Assembly (NCBI GenBank): GCA_025716815.1
Contig: JAIXMN010000103.1
Span: 1 to 13,779, forward strand
Reading direction: 5' to 3'
Length of the DNA stretch: 13,779 bases
From: Dichotomocladium elegans
Lineage: Eukaryota; Mucoromycota; Mucoromycetes; Mucorales; Lichtheimiaceae
Below the pieces are notes generated by a model. The model saw only the letters and a program-made list of their open reading frames with translations, was not told where the DNA came from and did no database searches. Position 1 is the first letter of the stretch. Each line of letters begins with the position of its first letter. Shown here piece after piece: positions 1 through 7,222 of this stretch. The position numbers and the translations under genes are program-made.

Positions 1-23
1 TGTCCCTATAATGCCATTGCTCC
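1..23. other. Unrelated sequence left of truncated copy A
   Basis: These bases do not match the equivalent positions upstream of the integrase core in copies B and C. Homology to both begins at about base 24 (TAAGTATGG...). The stretch may be the host flank or another repeat at a truncation point. It is too short to identify. Confidence 0.5.
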
Positions 24-1183
24 TAAGTATGGATCTTGTTGGACCGCTTCCCGCTAGTGCTGATGGCCACATGTATATTTAGTCGTAGTTTGTATGTGCA
101 CGAAATATTTAATTATTCGACCTTTGCCTAACAAACATTCAGACACTCTTGCAAGGACTTTGGTAAAGATTTTTGCTGATTACGGTTTGCCACGTTTGAT
201 GAGATCTGATAACGGTACTGAATTCAAGAACTCACTGATGGACAATATCTGTAAACATCTTCACATTCAGAGATATTATAATACACCTTTGTATGCACAG
301 TCTAATGGACATGTCGAAGCTTATTGCAAAATTGTAATGAACACTCTTCGTAAAATGATAAGAGGCAATACAAGAGATTGGGATCTATTTGTTCCTATGG
401 TCCAACTCTGCGCAAATAGGCAAATTAAGAATAAAACAATGAGTGCTCCTTTCTCTTTGATGTTTGCAAGAAGAGTAAACTTACCAGATGACTATACTAA
501 TGGCGAAAGATACCCCATCTTAAATAGTACGACCACTTTGAAAGAATTGGAGGATCAAATCGAAAAAATGGAAAGTATAGTATTTCCTGCGATTGCGGAA
601 AGAACTCAAATGATCAACGAGAAGATCAACAAGTACTATAATGACAAACATAAACTCGTTGATATACCCTCTGGTACGCATGTCATGGTCAGGTTGCCAC
701 AAAGAAGCAACAAATTAGCTGCTCTTTACGATGGACCTTACACAGTCGTTCGACGTAATCAAGGAGGTGCTTATATTCTGAAAACTCCAGAAACTAATGA
801 AGTTCTTCCACGCAACTATGTTCCTTCTGAATTAAAGATTGTCCAATCTCGAAGAAGATGCATTTGAAGAGTTCTATGAAGTTGAAGACATTCTGGAACA
901 TCGTGGTCCTAGAGGTAATCGTGAATTTCTAGTTAAATGGAAAGGTTATTCTCATGACCATAACACTTGGCAAAAAGCCGAAGACTTTTCGAGTTCTGAT
1001 ATGATTCAAAAATATTGGGAAGACATGACTTACAGAATGAGTTTCAGTCTGCTCAAACTAAGAACAGTAATAAGGACATTGAGAAGTCTACGCCCTCTGC
1101 CAGTTTATTCTGCAAGAGAGGCTAGGGCCTTGAAAAGAAAAATGAATAATAAAGTGACAATGCGCAAAAGAACCAGAAAATAA
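24..1183 (+). pseudogene. 5'-truncated pol fragment (integrase core, GPY/F, chromodomain), copy A
   Basis: This is the 3' end of a Ty3/Gypsy pol gene, beginning at the first catalytic aspartate region of integrase and running to the end of the chromodomain tail. It aligns base for base with copy C from 11716 to 12871 and shares C-specific bases rather than B-specific ones (TTAATTATT near 110; Tyr-Tyr rather than Asn-Tyr after the QR near 270). Gag, protease, reverse transcriptase and RNase H are absent. The frame is broken by one-base indels: a lost C near 79-80 that creates a stop, an extra C at 843-844, a lost A near 1020 and an extra T near 1108. The signs balance, so the original frame returns at the end. 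An open stretch of 257 codons (94-867) survives between the first two breaks and holds the second Asp and the Glu of the DDE triad. No intact product is expected. The indels may be real decay or sequencing errors. Confidence 0.9.
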
Positions 1184-1306
1184 ATGACGCAACACAGTCA
1201 CTGAGTTGATCAACAGATTTTTTGTGCCTGAGATTTAATCTTATCTTATCAGTGCTTATTTATGCATCATGATTGTACCTATATTTTATTATCTTTGAGC
1301 CGAATA

Positions 1307-1325
1307 ACAATTACAGAGTAATTGT
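1307..1325. repeat. Perfect hairpin just upstream of the polypurine tract, copy A
   Basis: The arms ACAATTAC and GTAATTGT are exact inverted repeats separated by AGA. The hairpin ends three bases before the C that starts the conserved CTGGGGGAGAATAG tract. The same structure occurs in copies B and C. Its role is unknown; it might influence plus-strand priming or RNA 3'-end folding. Confidence 0.6.
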
Positions 1326-1328
1326 ATT

Positions 1329-1342
1329 CTGGGGGAGAATAG
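1329..1342 (+). promoter_or_regulatory. Polypurine tract (plus-strand primer site), copy A
   Basis: CTGGGGGAGAATAG lies directly against the TGTTGTAT start of LTR1. LTR retrotransposons prime plus-strand DNA from an RNase H-resistant purine run at exactly this position. It is identical in all three copies. Confidence 0.85.
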
Positions 1343-1805
1343 TGTTGTATCCAACAGCATATTACTCTTGGATTATTACATAATACTGAAATAAGAGATT
1401 GCGGATCCTTATGAAGGTTAGAATAACCGTGAGTGATAGATTTGTTAGAACAATTCTTTTCTTTTACGGAAGAATATTTCATCTGTATATCCGAGACAAC
1501 ATTGGATGAATAATTGACTTCATTTAGAAATAAGATATTATAGTATTTGGATTTGATTAAATCAGATAACTTTATTTAGCACATCAAACCACAATACATA
1601 AATCTAATCTACTTAAGCTATTATCTTCTAACTTGTTGATCCTTACTTTAACCCTTTACATTCTGACAGAATTCAATAAGACTGAAACGTAGACGTCGGC
1701 AGAATTAAGGAATAGTTTATCCTGTCCGTCACGTTAGTTATAATGAAACTGCTGAAGTACGGGTCAAAGGAACCTTTAGTTAGATCAACCCACTTACCTC
1801 CTGTC

Positions 1806-1820
1806 ACCGATCCAATCGGT
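1806..1820. repeat. Inverted repeat in LTR1 U3
   Basis: ACCGAT and ATCGGT flank CCA. The element is conserved at the same place in LTR2 (7686-7700) and LTR3 (13494-13508), upstream of the TATA-like box. It could be a dimeric regulator binding site or may be incidental. Confidence 0.35.
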
Positions 1821-1941
1821 CAAGGCACCGCTATAGCATGATGAACCGTGCAGTAACAATTGGGTATGTCTTTTCTTTTATCATCAAGGCATCTTGTACC
1901 TAAGAGTCTCGATAGAAAAAGTTTTTTACAATATCCACAAA

Positions 1942-1949
1942 TATAAATA
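1942..1949 (+). promoter_or_regulatory. TATA-like box of LTR1 promoter
   Basis: TATAAATA lies about 75 bases before the AATAAA signal, the right order for a U3-R boundary. Transcription would start some tens of bases downstream and drive copy B. The start site is not determined. Confidence 0.6.
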
Positions 1950-2018
1950 GAAGTACTTTTTTCCTACATGGTTTTTGTCTTCATTCTTAATTGAGTTCTT
2001 TATCAGAATATTCTACCT

Positions 2019-2024
2019 AATAAA
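2019..2024 (+). terminator. Polyadenylation signal in LTR1
   Basis: AATAAA is downstream of the TATA-like box, so RNA could carry the signal at both ends (R region). It would end transcripts of copy A. Cleavage would be expected around 2035-2050. Confidence 0.5.
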
Positions 2025-2097
2025 AGAAGATAACTTGGTCTTCACTGATTTCCTTTTGTTTTCTTTTTCTTATACTTTGATCTTATCGTATACAACA

Positions 2098-2120
2098 TTT
2101 TTTTCAGTGAATCACTCAAG
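2098..2120 (+). promoter_or_regulatory. Leader of copy B; candidate unusual primer-binding site
   Basis: Only 23 bases separate the LTR end from the Gag ATG. No TGG, the expected start of a site complementary to a tRNA CCA end, is present. TCAGTGAA at 2104-2111 is exactly complementary to TTCACTGA at 2041-2048 near the R/U5 boundary, so folding of the RNA on itself could supply a primer, as in Tf1/sushi-type chromoviruses. The leader also contains the near-palindrome AGTGA-A-TCACT. Self-priming is inference. Confidence 0.4.
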
Positions 2121-3695
2121 ATGTCTATCGAGAATATTGTCACTGATTCGAAGGCTGCTGGTGAAGTAGTCAAGAACTCTGCTGCTGCTCTTGGTGGATC
2201 TTCTACAGGTGAAGGTGACTCTACGCAAGTAGTAATTGAAGAAGAAGGTGTAGATGCAATGTGCATCGTGGACGACGACGGTGATGGAAACTCTCCAGCC
2301 CTGAGCGCTGGTACTGGTGTGATGGATGACACGTCATTTGTCGTAAACACAATTGAAGACTTTCGCAAGGAGCTGGTAGAAGACATCAGCAAACTGTCTC
2401 GTGCTCGTGCAATCGGTGATATGGAAGCGTTTGATGCTGCGATGGTTAAAATGGACAAAACTCGCAGAGCAATTCATAGCTTGGAAGCGAATGCAGCTCT
2501 GTTGAGGAAGGGTTCTGAAGACATTTCGTCTGTTGGTAGTGGCACAAGTAGACTCTTTGACCCTGTTGGTGAGAAACGTGGTTTAACGCTGAACCGCAGA
2601 GACCTTCCGAAGTTCCAATTGAGTTCTGACGTATTTAAACGTTATCCCGGTGAAGAGGTGTTCGAGTCGGTTGACCATTATTTACGAACCTTTGAACAGA
2701 TCATTAGATCTTCCTCAATTAGAGACATTGAACGCTACTGGAATGACCTCATCCCTTTGTGCCTTCCCCCCGGTGACGCTGCATGGGTAGACAAGACGCT
2801 TTTGAAGTGTACTAGCTGGTCCGATGCGAAGGTGGAGTTCCGGAAGTATTACGGATCAAGAACTGCAAAACGTCGCTTTGTTGAGCAGGTCTACACTATG
2901 AACATGGCGCCGAAGGACAACATTATTGATTATTCCAGGAGATTTCTCCAGATGATGCATGAGGCGGGCATCCCCAGCACGGATGAAGGCGTGGCCGATC
3001 GATTTTTAACTTCCTTGCTTCCTCCCGTTCAAACGGTACTACGTCTGTCAATGGCTACGAATAAGGATGAAAAGTGGACCGTTGAGAAGCTTAGTGAACT
3101 CGCTAGAGATGTATTAGGTGACGACCAAACCACCTATGGCTTTGCCACTGCTCTCTTGCCAGGTGGTGCTACGAAACCTTATACAGCTTCCATGCCATAT
3201 CAAGGAGGGGATAGACTTAGCAAAAGAATGAAGTTGAAAGAGGTCAGCAAAGGTGGCCATGGTAGCTCTTCTTCTGGTACTACTGCAAGTAACAGGTTTT
3301 TCTGCAAGCGACACGGACAAAATGCTACACATAGCACCGACACTTGTTTCTCGTTGAAGAACGAACAAGAAAAGAAGAACAAGGTGAAGAAATTTGAGCA
3401 AGCAAAGAAGGAAGGCAAGTGCTATAAGTGTGGTGAAAGGTACGGTCCGGGTCATGTTTGCAGGAAGCCAACCACCGTTTTGGCGGTCAGAGGAGGAGAC
3501 GACACAACTGAGCCCACTGTGGATAATGATTTGACCATTGAGTCAATTGAACAAATGGAGCAAGAGCTTAAAATGGTTCCCGTTGCTGCGGAGGACACTT
3601 TTATGACTGATGCCTACAATTGTAAGTCCAATGTTACTTCTAATTATATTGCACGTAAGAATCCATTAAATCTAATGACTCCTATTAAAATAGAG
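2121..3695 (+). CDS. Predicted spliced Gag reading frame, copy B (500 aa)
   Basis: If bases 3622-3693 are removed as an intron, T3621 joins A3694-G3695 to form a TAG directly after codon 500. The product would be Gag alone, identical to the 500-residue Gag that copy C encodes without splicing (8000-9502). It holds the capsid region and both Cys/His clusters and lacks all enzymes. The coordinates here include the intron. Excess Gag over Gag-Pol is needed for particle assembly in retroelements generally. The spliced RNA is inferred from the C copy and from splice-site motifs, not observed. Confidence 0.55.
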
Positions 3696-6600
3696 GGCAA
3701 GGTCTTGATGGGTCAGATTGATACAGGCAGTAATATAAGTTTCATTAATACCAATAGTTTAAAACATTTATCCATAAATAAAGTTTATTCATTGAATGGT
3801 ACTTACAATATGTTAAATGATAAGAATAATGTTCCCCGTATTGGTAAGACTGACTTGTTGAGAGTTGGCTATACGAATGGTATTGAGTTCAAACATTCTT
3901 TTGAAGTTATGAAATTCAATGAGCATTTTGATTTTGATGTGCTTTTGGGTGTGGACATTCTACCTAAGTTGAACATTTCTCTTCATGGTGTTGCTTGTAA
4001 GTTAAATAATCCAGAAGAAATGGCGAAACAGTTTGATAATGTCAATCATGAATTCGATGTTGAACACCTTCCAGATTCTTCTCCTGCTGGAACTCCTATT
4101 GAGAGAAAGAAATTTATGGATGCTATTAGTAAAGCACTTCAAGCTAATGCTAACATTCCTGAGACATCATCTTGTCCAATCCCAGAATCTGTGGTACGTC
4201 TTCCTACTCCTCCTGATGCAACTGCATACAGAAGACAGTATCCAATTCCAATTGCGCTGAGACCTGTTTTAATTGAGCAAGTGCAAAAGTGGTTGAAAAC
4301 GGGAACAATTGTCAAATGTAGAACAAATACAACTTTTAATAGTCCATTGTTGCTGGTACCGAAGAAATCCAAAACCGGAGAAATAACTGGACATCGTGTT
4401 TGTCTTGATGTACGTTTGCTGAATAAAATTCTGCCTCCATCATTTAATTATCCTATTCCATTGATTAAGGATATTTTTAAGAATCTGCAAGGCAAGAAAT
4501 ATTTCACAACGATTGATTTGTCAAATGCATACCATCGTTTCGAGGTGACTGAAGAAGATCGACATAAGTTGACTTTTACACATTTAGATGGCAATCAGTA
4601 TCAGTTTGTAAAAGCATGCTTTGGTTTAAAGTTTTTGACATCACAATTCCAAAAGGTACTCACTATTTTATTTTCAGACCTGAGATGTGTGCAGAACTTT
4701 GTTGATGATTGCGTAGTTGCCAGTGATACAATTGAGCAACACATTATCGATGTCAAAGCAGTTATTGAAAGGTTGAATAAGGCGAATCTTATTCTGAATG
4801 CTGATAAGTGCAGTTGGATGCAACATTCTGTGCGTTTATTGGGATTTGTTGTGGATGCTACTGGTTCTCGAGTTGATCCAAGCAAAAGAACAAATGTTCA
4901 GACTTGGGCTAAACCAAAGACCGCTAAGCAAGTACAGTCATTTTTGGGGTTAATCAACTATTTTAGAGATTACATCCCTAAAGTCGCTGACGTTACTGCT
5001 CCTTTGAGTTCCATTAGTCATGCTGCTAATGTTGAACAATTGTGGGGTCCAGAACAGGATAGATCCTTCCAAGCACTGAAAGACATTTTACAATCGAATG
5101 TCGTGTTACGTTATCCAGACATTTCTAAACCTTTCTTTGTTGCCACTGATGCTAGTCAATTTGCTATTTCAGGTTTGTTATTTCAAAAAGATGATACAGG
5201 TCGTGATTTGTATGTCAGTTTTATTTCACAGACACTATCCCCATCCCAACGTAATTGGAGTACCACCAAGCGTGAATTATTCGCTGTTGTTACCGCACTA
5301 AAGAAATTCAAAGAATATCTTTGGGGTCGTAAGTTTACGGTTTACACTGATCATAAGAGTTTAATCTACTTACACACTCAAAAGGTGATGAATCCTATGT
5401 TGATTGGTTGGATGGAAACTTTACTTGATTACGATTTTGACGTTGTGCACGTTCCAGGCATTGACAATCGCTTAGCCGATTTATTAAGCCGCTTATATCC
5501 ACCTCAAATTGAGAGTGAACATAAGCTGGGGGAGAATAGAAGCTTCCCTAGACTTAAGAAATGGGTTAATAAGAAACGTGTCGCTAAACGCAAAGTATAT
5601 AGTCAAGATAAAAGAATTAATATACTAGCAACTAAATTGGTCGAAAATAAGAACAAACCTGTTGAATATATCAGTCCTCCTGAAGAAGAGAGACAACAAT
5701 TACTGATCGACATACACAACCTCGGACATGCAGCCAGTGTATATATGGTCAGAGATCTTCATGATCAAGGTTTCCATTGGAACACTATGACAGAAGAGGC
5801 TAAAGCAGTATGTGCAGCTTGTAAAGAATGTCAAAAGCACAATATTGTACAAAGAGGCTACCATCCCATCACGAATATTGTGAGCTATAGACCCTTTGAT
5901 GAAATAAGTATGGATCTTGTTGGACCGCTTCCCGCTAGTGCTGATGGCCACATGTATATTCTAGTCGTAGTTTGTATGTGCACGAAATATTTGATTATTC
6001 GACCTTTGCCTAACAAACATTCAGACACTCTTGCAAGGACTTTGGTAAAGATTTTCGCTGATTACGGTTTGCCACGTTTGATGAGATCTGATAACGGTAC
6101 TGAATTCAAGAACTCACTGATGGACAATATCTGTAAACATCTTCACATTCAGAGAAACTATAATACACCTTTGTATGCACAGTCTAATGGACATGTCGAA
6201 GCTTATTGCAAAATTGTAATGAACACTCTTCGTAAAATGATAAGAGGCAATACAAGAGATTGGGATCTATTTGTTCCTATGGTCCAACTCTGCGCAAATA
6301 GGCAAATTAAGAATAAAACAATGAGTGCTCCTTTCTCTTTGATGTTTGCAAGAAGAGTAAACTTACCAGATGACTATACTAATGGCGAAAGATACCCCAT
6401 CTTAAATAGTACGACCACTTTGAAAGAATTGGAGGATCAAATCGAAAAAATGGAAAGTATAGTATTTCCTGCGATTGCGGAAAGAACTCAAATGATCAAC
6501 GAGAAGATCAACAAGTACTATAATGACAAACATAAACTCGTTGATATACCCTCTGGTACGCATGTCATGGTCAGGTTGCCACAAAGAAGCAACAAATTAG

Positions 6601-7064
6601 CTGCTCTTTACGATGGACCTTACACAGTCGTTCGACGTAATCAAGGAGGTGCTTATATTCTGAAAACTCCAGAAACTAATGAAGTTCTTCCACGCAACTA
6701 TGTTCCTTCTGAATTAAAGATTGTCAATCTCGAAGAAGATGCATTTGAAGAGTTCTATGAAGTTGAAGACATTCTGGAACATCGTGGTCCTAGAGGTAAT
6801 CGTGAATTTCTAGTTAAATGGAAAGGTTATTCTCATGACCATAACACTTGGCAAAAAGCCGAAGACTTTTCGAGTTCTGATATGATTCAAAAATATTGGG
6901 AAAGACATGACTTACAGAATGAGTTTCAGTCTGCTCAAACTAAGAACAGTAATAAGGACATTGAGAAGTCTACGCCCTCTGCCAGTTTATCTGCAAGAGA
7001 GGCTAGGGCCTTGAAAAGAAAAATGAATAATAAAGTGACAATGCGCAAAAGAACCAGAAAATAA
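2121..7064 (+). CDS. Gag-Pol polyprotein, copy B (1647 aa)
   Basis: This single uninterrupted frame encodes all retrotransposition proteins. The ATG has A at -3 and is the first ATG after the LTR. Gag covers residues 1-500: a predicted helical segment at about 70-130, a retrotransposon capsid region at about 150-300, a Cys/His cluster C395-H398-H404-C409 and a zinc knuckle C434-C437-H445-C447. Residues 501-524 are encoded by the intron-like segment. The protease has DTGS at 534-537 and LLGVD ending at 612. The reverse transcriptase has D799 and FVDD with D862/D863. RNase H has D1010, E1052, D1077 and D1120. Integrase has the zinc ligands H1199, H1203, C1234, C1237, then D1265, D1324 and E1360 (D-X35-E), followed by a GPY module near 1498. 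The chromodomain is at about 1545-1595, and a Lys/Arg-rich tail follows. The protease is expected to cut the polyprotein inside a virus-like particle; integrase and chromodomain act in the nucleus. All catalytic residues are present. The reverse transcriptase segment after F834-G835-L836 is atypical, lacking the usual NAP. Confidence 0.95.
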   Translation: MSIENIVTDSKAAGEVVKNSAAALGGSSTGEGDSTQVVIEEEGVDAMCIVDDDGDGNSPALSAGTGVMDDTSFVVNTIEDFRKELVEDISKLSRARAIGDMEAFDAAMVKMDKTRRAIHSLEANAALLRKGSEDISSVGSGTSRLFDPVGEKRGLTLNRRDLPKFQLSSDVFKRYPGEEVFESVDHYLRTFEQIIRSSSIRDIERYWNDLIPLCLPPGDAAWVDKTLLKCTSWSDAKVEFRKYYGSRTAKRRFVEQVYTMNMAPKDNIIDYSRRFLQMMHEAGIPSTDEGVADRFLTSLLPPVQTVLRLSMATNKDEKWTVEKLSELARDVLGDDQTTYGFATALLPGGATKPYTASMPYQGGDRLSKRMKLKEVSKGGHGSSSSGTTASNRFFCKRHGQNATHSTDTCFSLKNEQEKKNKVKKFEQAKKEGKCYKCGERYGPGHVCRKPTTVLAVRGGDDTTEPTVDNDLTIESIEQMEQELKMVPVAAEDTFMTDAYNCKSNVTSNYIARKNPLNLMTPIKIEGKVLMGQIDTGSNISFINTNSLKHLSINKVYSLNGTYNMLNDKNNVPRIGKTDLLRVGYTNGIEFKHSFEVMKFNEHFDFDVLLGVDILPKLNISLHGVACKLNNPEEMAKQFDNVNHEFDVEHLPDSSPAGTPIERKKFMDAISKALQANANIPETSSCPIPESVVRLPTPPDATAYRRQYPIPIALRPVLIEQVQKWLKTGTIVKCRTNTTFNSPLLLVPKKSKTGEITGHRVCLDVRLLNKILPPSFNYPIPLIKDIFKNLQGKKYFTTIDLSNAYHRFEVTEEDRHKLTFTHLDGNQYQFVKACFGLKFLTSQFQKVLTILFSDLRCVQNFVDDCVVASDTIEQHIIDVKAVIERLNKANLILNADKCSWMQHSVRLLGFVVDATGSRVDPSKRTNVQTWAKPKTAKQVQSFLGLINYFRDYIPKVADVTAPLSSISHAANVEQLWGPEQDRSFQALKDILQSNVVLRYPDISKPFFVATDASQFAISGLLFQKDDTGRDLYVSFISQTLSPSQRNWSTTKRELFAVVTALKKFKEYLWGRKFTVYTDHKSLIYLHTQKVMNPMLIGWMETLLDYDFDVVHVPGIDNRLADLLSRLYPPQIESEHKLGENRSFPRLKKWVNKKRVAKRKVYSQDKRINILATKLVENKNKPVEYISPPEEERQQLLIDIHNLGHAASVYMVRDLHDQGFHWNTMTEEAKAVCAACKECQKHNIVQRGYHPITNIVSYRPFDEISMDLVGPLPASADGHMYILVVVCMCTKYLIIRPLPNKHSDTLARTLVKIFADYGLPRLMRSDNGTEFKNSLMDNICKHLHIQRNYNTPLYAQSNGHVEAYCKIVMNTLRKMIRGNTRDWDLFVPMVQLCANRQIKNKTMSAPFSLMFARRVNLPDDYTNGERYPILNSTTTLKELEDQIEKMESIVFPAIAERTQMINEKINKYYNDKHKLVDIPSGTHVMVRLPQRSNKLAALYDGPYTVVRRNQGGAYILKTPETNEVLPRNYVPSELKIVNLEEDAFEEFYEVEDILEHRGPRGNREFLVKWKGYSHDHNTWQKAEDFSSSDMIQKYWERHDLQNEFQSAQTKNSNKDIEKSTPSASLSAREARALKRKMNNKVTMRKRTRK
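3622..3693 (+). other. Candidate retained intron at the gag-pol junction (72 bp), copy B
   Basis: The segment begins GTAAGT and ends TAG. CTAAT at 3672-3676 matches the fungal CTRAY branch-site pattern, with its branch A 18 bases from the 3' end. It is absent from copy C, and the breakpoints cannot slide because the flanking bases differ, so the deletion is exactly GT...AG. Its length is divisible by three and it contains no in-frame stop, so retaining it yields continuous Gag-Pol, while removing it creates a TAG at the junction and leaves pol in the same frame. A second donor-like GTAAGA lies inside at 3655-3660. The alternative is a chance 72-bp deletion in C that happens to mimic splice sites. 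Confidence 0.75.
5526..5539 (+). promoter_or_regulatory. Candidate central polypurine tract in pol, copy B
   Basis: CTGGGGGAGAATAG here is identical over 14 bases to the tract that abuts the 3' LTR (7209-7222). It lies between the RNase H and integrase regions. Ty1 and lentiviruses carry a second plus-strand priming site inside pol. The exact copy argues for a shared function, although it is also coding sequence. Confidence 0.6.
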
Positions 7065-7186
7065 ATGACGCAACACAGTCACTGAGTTGATCAACAGATT
7101 TTGTGCCTGAGATTTTAATCTTATCTTATCAGTGCTTATTTATGCATCATGATTGTACCTATAGTTTATTATCTTTGAGCCGAATA

Positions 7187-7205
7187 ACAATTACAGAGTA
7201 ATTGT
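7187..7205. repeat. Hairpin upstream of the polypurine tract, copy B
   Basis: Arms ACAATTAC and GTAATTGT with an AGA loop, as in copies A and C. Confidence 0.6.
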
Positions 7206-7208
7206 ATT

Positions 7209-7222
7209 CTGGGGGAGAATAG
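7209..7222 (+). promoter_or_regulatory. 3' polypurine tract, copy B
   Basis: CTGGGGGAGAATAG directly precedes the TG of LTR2 and is the expected plus-strand primer site. An exact duplicate lies inside pol at 5526-5539. Confidence 0.88.

Larger units (their letters stand above)
1184..1342 (+). other. 3' untranslated region of copy A
   Basis: AT-rich non-coding stretch between the pol stop and LTR1. It matches the 3' UTR of copy C apart from one missing T in a T run near 1232. It contains an 8-base-arm hairpin (1307-1325) and ends in the polypurine tract. Confidence 0.8.
1343..2097 (+). repeat. LTR1 (755 bp), shared by copies A and B
   Basis: The LTR starts TGTTGTAT and ends ATACAACA, an 8-base perfect terminal inverted repeat with the TG...CA ends needed by integrase; many Ty3-type LTRs start similarly. 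It serves as the 3' LTR of A and the 5' LTR of B, so a tandem junction rather than two independent insertions is indicated. A long U3 (about 630 bp) precedes a TATA-like box at 1942-1949; AATAAA follows at 2019-2024; the U5 end is rich in T and C. It is closer to LTR3 (a few differences) than to LTR2 (about a dozen, plus a 3-base length change near 1987). No credible gene lies inside it. Confidence 0.93.
7065..7222 (+). other. 3' untranslated region of copy B
   Basis: Non-coding AT-rich stretch between the pol stop and LTR2. Relative to A and C it has two fewer T in the run near 7098 and a G for T near 7164. It contains the conserved hairpin at 7187-7205 and the polypurine tract. Confidence 0.8.

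Noticed and set aside
1279..1482. Antisense 67-codon frame across the 3' UTR and LTR start, repeated at each LTR
   Set aside because: It spans the polypurine tract and the LTR boundary, has no recognisable motif, and is explained by LTR repetition.
2098..2107. TTTTTTTCAG just before the Gag ATG as a 3' splice site of a 5' UTR intron
   Set aside because: The nearest good donor-like site (GTATGT near 1865) lies upstream of the TATA-like box, and all copies keep the region; splicing it would remove the U5/primer region. Not supported without RNA data.
1975..2169. Forward 64-codon hydrophobic frame across LTR1 U5
   Set aside because: It overlaps the gag start in another frame, is made of T-rich U5 sequence and is not preserved in LTR2, which has a length change there.
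2042..2458. Antisense open frames over gag (2042-2458, 3114-3455) and their copies at 7957-8337 and 8993-9334
   Set aside because: They are shadows of the gag codons, recur only because the copies are near-identical, have low-complexity or unremarkable composition and resemble no family.
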